A stretch of DNA of 64,000 nucleotides from CBDDFS01 sp965227255 (lineage in GTDB: Bacteria; Bacteroidota; Bacteroidia; Flavobacteriales_E; Vicingaceae). The stretch is taken from contig CBDDFS010000002.1 in assembly GCA_965227255.1 (NCBI GenBank), positions 1,426,001-1,490,000 on the forward strand. The letters are read 5' to 3'. Position 1 is the first letter of the stretch, and every line of letters starts with the position of its first letter. The translations under genes were made by a program, and so were the position numbers. This document shows positions 59,770 to 64,000 of this stretch, piece by piece. The notes under the pieces are model-generated. The model was not told where the DNA came from and ran no database searches. It was given only the letters and a program-made list of their open reading frames with translations.

Positions 59770-61185
59770 TTAAGACTCGAGCAGAACTTTATGGGTCTGC
59801 TTAAGAATATCAAAGGCTTTTTCAGAGGAGCTGCTCTCTGCGTATGTTCTGAGCACAGGTTCCGTTCCTGAAGGTCGAATCATTACCCACTGATCATCAT
59901 TAAAATAATACTTAAATCCATCAGTATCCTCTTGATTTTCAATGTTGTACTCACCGAAATTCGAGTATGCACCTGCGTGGCATTTTTCCATGATGTTCAG
60001 TTTTTGAGATTCTTCAAGATGAAGGTCGATTCGTTCAAAGGCAAAGGCACCAACAAGATCATAGACTTCATTGATCAATTCTTCCAGCGACTTGCCAGAT
60101 CTCACCATGAATTCCCAAACTGTTAATCCGATCCAAATGCCATCCCTCTCTGGAATATGAGTCTTAATTGCTATTCCTCCGGATTCTTCTCCTCCGAGCA
60201 AGACATCATCTTTGATCATGATCTCAGCTACGTATTTGAATCCGATCTTGACCACCTGGTAATCTATACCATAGTGCTCACAAAGTTTCCTCACTCGTGG
60301 ACTAACAGAAAAAGCATTCACCACCTTTCCTGTTATACCTTTTTGTTCGATCAGATATTTGATCAAAAGCAGGATGATATGATGTGAATCAACAAATTCC
60401 CCTTTACTGTTGTAGAGTCCAATACGGTCTGCATCGCCATCTGTGGCAAGTCCACATTTAATGTCACCATTACTCTTCTTTATCAATTCTGAGAATTCAC
60501 CTAGATTACGATGAATAGGCTCAGGAGCAGTATCGTTGAAACCAGGATTTTTTTCAGCATGGATGTATTTAATATCCGGGAGAATTCTTTTCATCACATC
60601 CTGACCTGCACCAAACATTGGGTCATAAGCAAACATGTGAGAGTGCTTTCTCAATAATTCCAGGTCAAAATTTTCTTCAACTTTCGAGATGTACAGGCTT
60701 TCGATGTCAGTGACCTCAATTAAGCCTTGCTCGACATATGTTTCAAGAGAAACAGACATATCCCACGATGAGCTTTCCGGTATGATCTCTTCAATTTCGC
60801 TTACCTGTGAAGGAGGGAGGGGACCTCCGAAATCGGCTTTGAGTTTAAATCCATTATACGAAGGGGGATTGTGAGAAGCTGTGATCACTACTCCCAAGGC
60901 GCAATTCATTTCATTGGCTGCAAGAGATACGATGGGTGTGCTCACGATCCTGTCGGAGAGAATGCTCTTAATACCATTTTGGGCCAGAACGCATGCGCAT
61001 GTCTCGGCGAACATTTTACCGCCAAATCGACAATCATAACCAATTACTACCCTTCCATCTGAGCCACTGTTTAATAACCATTTAGCTGTTGCTTCGCTCA
61101 CTCTTGCTACATTTTCCGTCGTGTATTCAGCGCCAATTATGGCTCTCCAGCCATCTGTTCCAAATTTAATTTTGGTCGTATTCAT
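59770..61185 (-). CDS. Phosphoglucomutase/phosphomannomutase family enzyme
   Basis: A 471-residue alpha-phosphohexomutase. All four signatures are present: active-site Ser in VVITASHNPPSYNGFKLK, metal loop GLATDGDADRIGLYN, sugar-binding GGEESGGIAIKTHIPERDG and phosphate-binding RPSGTEPVLRTYAES. It interconverts hexose 1- and 6-phosphates for glycan precursors. Glucose versus mannose preference is not decided by sequence. It lies 17 bases after mltG. Confidence 0.94.
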   Translation of the reverse strand: MNTTKIKFGTDGWRAIIGAEYTTENVARVSEATAKWLLNSGSDGRVVIGYDCRFGGKMFAETCACVLAQNGIKSILSDRIVSTPIVSLAANEMNCALGVVITASHNPPSYNGFKLKADFGGPLPPSQVSEIEEIIPESSSWDMSVSLETYVEQGLIEVTDIESLYISKVEENFDLELLRKHSHMFAYDPMFGAGQDVMKRILPDIKYIHAEKNPGFNDTAPEPIHRNLGEFSELIKKSNGDIKCGLATDGDADRIGLYNSKGEFVDSHHIILLLIKYLIEQKGITGKVVNAFSVSPRVRKLCEHYGIDYQVVKIGFKYVAEIMIKDDVLLGGEESGGIAIKTHIPERDGIWIGLTVWEFMVRSGKSLEELINEVYDLVGAFAFERIDLHLEESQKLNIMEKCHAGAYSNFGEYNIENQEDTDGFKYYFNDDQWVMIRPSGTEPVLRTYAESSSSEKAFDILKQTHKVLLES

Positions 61186-61202
61186 TAATGAGATATTTTG
61201 TT

Positions 61203-62267
61203 TTAACGATATATTTTTCTTTGATCAAGGGCTTTGTGATATCGTGCCGCATAGATCTGATGTTGTTCATTGGTTTTGGAGAAATTATGATAGCCAGAGA
61301 AGTCTTCTTTGGCACACATAAAAATGAAGTCATGTCTTTCATAGTTCAACACTGCGTCAATTGAACTTATGTCAGGAATATTTATTGGTCCGGGAGGCAG
61401 GCCGGCGTACATGTATGTATTGTAAGGAGATTCGATCTTCCTGTCCTTTGTCAAAACACGTTTGATAGTGAAGTCACCAATAGCGTATATAATGGTTGGA
61501 TCCGACTGCAGTTTCATACCTTTTTTGATACGATTGATATACAAACCGGCTACTTTTCTTCTCTCATCCGGACGAATGGTTTGCTCTGCCTGTACGATAC
61601 TGGCCAGGGTGACAACTTCAGTTTGTGAAAGATTCATTTTTCTGGCCTTAGCCATTCTATTCTCATTCCAAAAGGATTTGTATTCCCTTGCCATCCTTTT
61701 AAAGAATCCTTCAGCCGAGGTATTCCAATTGAAGTAGTAGGTATTTGGAATGAACATTGAGATCACTTCGTTTTGTCTGAAGCCATAATGAGCTATAAAA
61801 GTGTCATTTTGAAGCAGAGACAAAATAGAAACAGAATCTGTTTCAAGATTTGGGGCAACCGTGCCAGCCAATTCTTCTAATGTTCGAATGTTCTGAAATC
61901 GAATTTTAACTTCCTCCTGAACTCCTGATCTCAAGAGATCAATAAGCTGATTGTTGCTCATTTTATCATCGATCTTATACCTGCCTGGATGAACAAGGTT
62001 GACGTAATTCTTGATTTCTGCTAACCAACGGAAAGTGTTAATGTTTCTGACAATTCCCTGCGACTCCAGTATGTTGCATACATCGTCGAAGTCAGAACCG
62101 GTGGGTATGTATAGATGACCGGGGAATTCATCGCTGAGTTTCACATTGGGGCGCATGATAACGTCAAAAGCTTTGAAAGCAATCGAAGCAAGTATGATCA
62201 GGGTGGTCGCTATAACAACCCTGAACCATAATTTTCTACTCTTTTTCTTTCTAGATTTTCTGTTCAT
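61203..62267 (-). CDS. mltG: Endolytic murein transglycosylase MltG
   Basis: From ATG 62267 the protein has 354 residues: a Lys/Arg-rich cytoplasmic N-terminus (MNRKSRKKKSRKLWF), one membrane helix (about 17-36) and the periplasmic YceG domain. The catalytic region is LASIVQAEQTIRPDERRKVAGLYINR; the usual first acidic residue of the ExE motif is Gln here, while the second Glu is kept. Next comes LQSDPTIIYAIGD. MltG cuts nascent peptidoglycan and sets strand length. Its ATG and the GNAT stop share one base (TGATG). Confidence 0.92.
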   Translation of the reverse strand: MNRKSRKKKSRKLWFRVVIATTLIILASIAFKAFDVIMRPNVKLSDEFPGHLYIPTGSDFDDVCNILESQGIVRNINTFRWLAEIKNYVNLVHPGRYKIDDKMSNNQLIDLLRSGVQEEVKIRFQNIRTLEELAGTVAPNLETDSVSILSLLQNDTFIAHYGFRQNEVISMFIPNTYYFNWNTSAEGFFKRMAREYKSFWNENRMAKARKMNLSQTEVVTLASIVQAEQTIRPDERRKVAGLYINRIKKGMKLQSDPTIIYAIGDFTIKRVLTKDRKIESPYNTYMYAGLPPGPINIPDISSIDAVLNYERHDFIFMCAKEDFSGYHNFSKTNEQHQIYAARYHKALDQRKIYR

Positions 62268-62788
62268 CAATGCAATATCAACTCGTAATATTTCTCTTCT
62301 TCCCAATTGCCATCTCTCAGCCTTCCTTCTTTTTTAGTGTCTTTGGCGATGAATTTTTGTCCGGTGAAAAGTCTCCTGCTGGCTTCATTCAAGCCAAGAA
62401 TCCGGCAAAATAACGACTTCAATTTTAAATTATCCTTGCAATAAGTTATTAATAACGTCAAGGCCTCACTTCCGTATCCAAATTTCCTCATTTCGGAGGC
62501 ATAAATAAGTATGCCAATTCCGGCTTCATTTTTGTCAAAATCACACTCATAAAGATCAATACAACCAATATTTATATTGTTTGTCCTAAGGCATATCATA
62601 AACCTTTCTTGTCCGTCACGCCTGATATCCTGTCCATTTCTAATGAAATTCTGAATATCTTCAATGCTGTATTCACCCTGATTGTCTCCCACAGTCCAAA
62701 CTTCCGGATCGTTCTCCCATTTCAATAAATCACTTGCATCTTCGAGAACGGGATGTCTCAGATAAATTCTCTCGCCAGAAAGTATCAT
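62267..62788 (-). CDS. GNAT N-acetyltransferase (RimL-like)
   Basis: A 173-residue GNAT: ERIYLRHPVLEDASDLLKWEND at the start, NNINIGCIDLYECDFDKNEAGIGILI as the central strands, and the acetyl-CoA region MRKFGYGSEALTLLITYCKDNL. It resembles RimJ/RimL or SpeG enzymes that acetylate N-termini or polyamines. The gene overlaps dapF by four bases and mltG by one. Confidence 0.9.
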   Translation of the reverse strand: MILSGERIYLRHPVLEDASDLLKWENDPEVWTVGDNQGEYSIEDIQNFIRNGQDIRRDGQERFMICLRTNNINIGCIDLYECDFDKNEAGIGILIYASEMRKFGYGSEALTLLITYCKDNLKLKSLFCRILGLNEASRRLFTGQKFIAKDTKKEGRLRDGNWEEEKYYELILH

Positions 62789-63558
62789 AATTCTATTCGT
62801 CCAGAGAAAACATGCTCAACTTTTCCCTTGAGCCATATTTTGGTGAATGAGTCGCTCCCCGTTAATTCGAAGCTTATGTTGATCACTCCACCTCTTGTTT
62901 TGACGGCTATATCTCTTCCCAGATCTGGTTTTCTGATAAATGACGCCAGGGCTTGAGCTGTGCTTCCTGTGCCACTTGAGTATGTTTCATTTTCAACACC
63001 TCTTTCATAAACTCTAGACTCAATATGATCCTCGAAAAGTTGAACGAAATTCACATTCGTGCCAACTTCTTTAAATCTTTCATTATACCTGATGGCCTGT
63101 CCTTCGCTGACGACATTGATCTTGCCAATATTTTCAACGAAATTGATGTAGTGCGGAGAACCCGTATTCAAGTAGATGTGATCTTCAGCAATTTCAACAT
63201 TACTCACGTCACTCATATGAATGCGCATTTCGTCACCATTTATCTGTGCTTCATGAATACCATCTATTGCCAGGAAACGAGCTTCGTTATTAATTATTCC
63301 CAGCTTATTGGCAAAATCCAGAGCGCAGCGTGAACCATTACCACAAAAACTTTGACTACCATCTGGATTGTAGAAATTCATGTGATAATCTACGTCTGAC
63401 TCCTTTTCGATAAAAATGATGCCATCAGATCCAATGCCAAATCTTCGGTGACAAATTTTCCGGATTTGATCAAGGCTTAATTGATATCGACCATCTCTGT
63501 TGTCTACAAGGATGAAATCGTTGCCATTGCCGTGATATTTTTGAAATTCAAGGATCAC
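62785..63558 (-). CDS. dapF: Diaminopimelate epimerase, second catalytic Cys replaced by Ser
   Basis: DapF converts LL- to meso-diaminopimelate for lysine and peptidoglycan. The 257-residue protein has FQKYHGNGNDFILVDNRDG, the first catalytic Cys (C72) in SFCGNGSRC, and ERGVENETYSSGTGSTAQALA. The second active-site Cys is expected at S195 (canonical ACGTG); the codon at 62974-62976 reads AGT. Other binding residues look kept, so the substitution stands out. The start is GTG 63558, with a perfect TAAATTTG box four bases upstream. It heads a likely operon with GNAT, mltG and the phosphohexomutase. Confidence 0.92.
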   Translation of the reverse strand: MILEFQKYHGNGNDFILVDNRDGRYQLSLDQIRKICHRRFGIGSDGIIFIEKESDVDYHMNFYNPDGSQSFCGNGSRCALDFANKLGIINNEARFLAIDGIHEAQINGDEMRIHMSDVSNVEIAEDHIYLNTGSPHYINFVENIGKINVVSEGQAIRYNERFKEVGTNVNFVQLFEDHIESRVYERGVENETYSSGTGSTAQALASFIRKPDLGRDIAVKTRGGVINISFELTGSDSFTKIWLKGKVEHVFSGRIEL

Positions 63559-63562
63559 GCCT

Positions 63563-63570
63563 CAAATTTA
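63563..63570 (-). promoter_or_regulatory. -7 box of dapF
   Basis: The minus strand reads TAAATTTG, a perfect TAnnTTTG, ending four bases before the GTG at 63558. This implies a leaderless message with a GTG start. Confidence 0.6.
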
Positions 63571-63651
63571 GGTTTATAAAGTTTTCCGATAAAATACTCT
63601 ATGAGAAAGTCTTAACATCTTTTAACACGGGCCCAATAACAAATATGAGAA

Positions 63652-63667
63652 TGGCATGTTTTTTGTA
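63652..63667 (+). promoter_or_regulatory. Sigma-54-like promoter before the HtrA gene
   Basis: TGGCATG, four bases, then TTGTA matches the sigma-54 consensus TGGCAC/TG-N4-TTGCA/T except for T in place of C in the -12 GC. It lies 49 bases before the ATG at 63717. It is an alternative or addition to the -7 box at 63691. Confidence 0.4.
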
Positions 63668-63690
63668 TGAATTTAGTAGCTGAGAAAGCA

Positions 63691-63698
63691 TAAATTTG
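63691..63698 (+). promoter_or_regulatory. -7 box of the HtrA gene
   Basis: TAAATTTG is a perfect TAnnTTTG match, 18 bases before the ATG at 63717. Confidence 0.5.
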
Positions 63699-63716
63699 AA
63701 AACCAAACGATTTGAA

Positions 63717-64000
63717 ATGAAGAAAATATTAAATATCGCAGGAGTTGTTCTGCTTTCAGGATTGGTTTCGTTTGCCATAGTAAATTACTATGGAGGAGAG
63801 ACCGTGGTGGTTGAGAGAGAAGTTGTAAAACCTACAGGAAGTTTTGTAAGCAATATACCCAATCTTCCAGAAGGTGCTACAGATTTTACGGCTGCTGCTG
63901 AACTTACAGTGCATGCGGTAGTTCACGTAACAACAGAATCAATCAGTCAACAGGGAAATGATCCATTTTATCAATTCTTCTACGGACGTCCAATGCCTCC
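63717..64000 (+). CDS. HtrA/Do-like periplasmic serine protease, N-terminal fragment
   Basis: The first 94 codons are in the window. ATG 63717 starts MKKILNIAGVVLLSGLVSFAIVNYY, a membrane-anchor or signal segment, followed by ETVVVEREVVKP and GATDFTAAAELTVHAVVHVTTES, the characteristic start of the Do-family protease domain in Bacteroidota. The catalytic His, Asp and Ser and the PDZ domains lie beyond position 64000. The enzyme degrades misfolded envelope proteins. Two candidate promoters, a sigma-54-like one and a -7 box, precede it. Confidence 0.87.
   Translation, partial: MKKILNIAGVVLLSGLVSFAIVNYYGGETVVVEREVVKPTGSFVSNIPNLPEGATDFTAAAELTVHAVVHVTTESISQQGNDPFYQFFYGRPMP

Noticed and set aside
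61600..61640. Gln in place of the first Glu in the MltG ExE motif as loss of catalysis
   Set aside because: The second, more conserved Glu is present and the surrounding motif is intact, so activity is likely retained.
1..64000. tRNA, rRNA, transposase, integrase or phage genes
   Set aside because: I read the intergenic gaps and the listed frames and saw no cloverleaf-like sequence, DDE or tyrosine-recombinase motifs, or phage structural genes. A tRNAscan run would be needed to be certain.

Overview
The window is chromosomal DNA of a member of the Bacteroidota. The evidence is Por-type (type IX) C-terminal sorting domains on two secreted proteins, many short Gram-negative lipoproteins and outer-membrane barrels, the fused alpha/beta E1 dehydrogenase, Reg_prop/Y_Y_Y sensors, and many TAnnTTTG-like -7 promoter boxes with weak ribosome-binding sites. 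The order or family cannot be fixed from the sequence alone. There is no rRNA, tRNA, CRISPR array, transposase or phage gene, and coding density is high on both strands.

Layout. 1-7.2 kb: the start of a secreted protein, the 2-oxoacid dehydrogenase E1 fusion, an exported orphan, a glycerolipid-type acyltransferase divergent from mnmE, and a lipoprotein. 7.2-10.5 kb: a phosphatase / phosphoprotein / kinase module resembling SiaA-SiaC-SiaB, in which the kinase is a tandem duplication. 10.5-13 kb: a cation/Ca2+ exchanger followed by a P-loop kinase and an APH-like kinase. 13-18.7 kb: two type IX cargo proteins (a vanadium-haloperoxidase-like enzyme and an FG-GAP/ASPIC protein) and an Omp85-type barrel. 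18.8-26.6 kb: a tandem universal stress protein, then a MacAB-like ABC exporter operon running into a periplasmic-plus-barrel protein, an MscS channel and a small exported protein. 26.6-31.8 kb: an M1 peptidase and a tight cluster of small exported orphans with TfoX-N and DUF1801 proteins. 32-39 kb: an envelope cluster with a barrel, GT9, dapD, two GT4 enzymes, an LptF/G permease and a START-like protein. 39-44 kb: acyl-CoA ligase, amidohydrolase lipoprotein and a polytopic membrane protein. 44-50.7 kb: purL, glycosylasparaginase, hotdog thioesterase, a DUF7793-like protein, a repeat-rich 381-base gap, an M28 peptidase and a lipoprotein. 50.8-55.2 kb: a TSP3/OmpA outer-membrane protein, a small membrane protein and a YihY/BrkB protein. 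55-63.6 kb: a second SpoIIE phosphatase with a propeller sensor and its overlapping partner, a phosphohexomutase, mltG, a GNAT enzyme and dapF. The window ends in the start of an HtrA/Do protease gene.

How the parts connect. The signalling theme is serine/threonine phosphatase switching. Two SpoIIE-type phosphatases are present, one beside a SiaB/SiaC pair and one coupled to a periplasmic coiled-coil protein whose N-terminal half resembles the sensor half of the first phosphatase. The envelope theme covers glycan assembly (GT9, GT4, LptF/G), peptidoglycan supply and processing (dapD, dapF, mltG) and outer-membrane barrels.

Four things stand out beyond ordinary annotation. (1) Short degenerate tandem arrays with a strict 7- or 8-base period and a different unit at almost every site, one of them inside the mnmE reading frame. 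(2) DapF with serine in place of its second catalytic cysteine. (3) The duplicated SiaB-type kinase. (4) A set of -7 boxes placed only 4-7 bases before start codons, which suggests leaderless messages. All functional statements rest on reading motifs by eye; no database search was possible.
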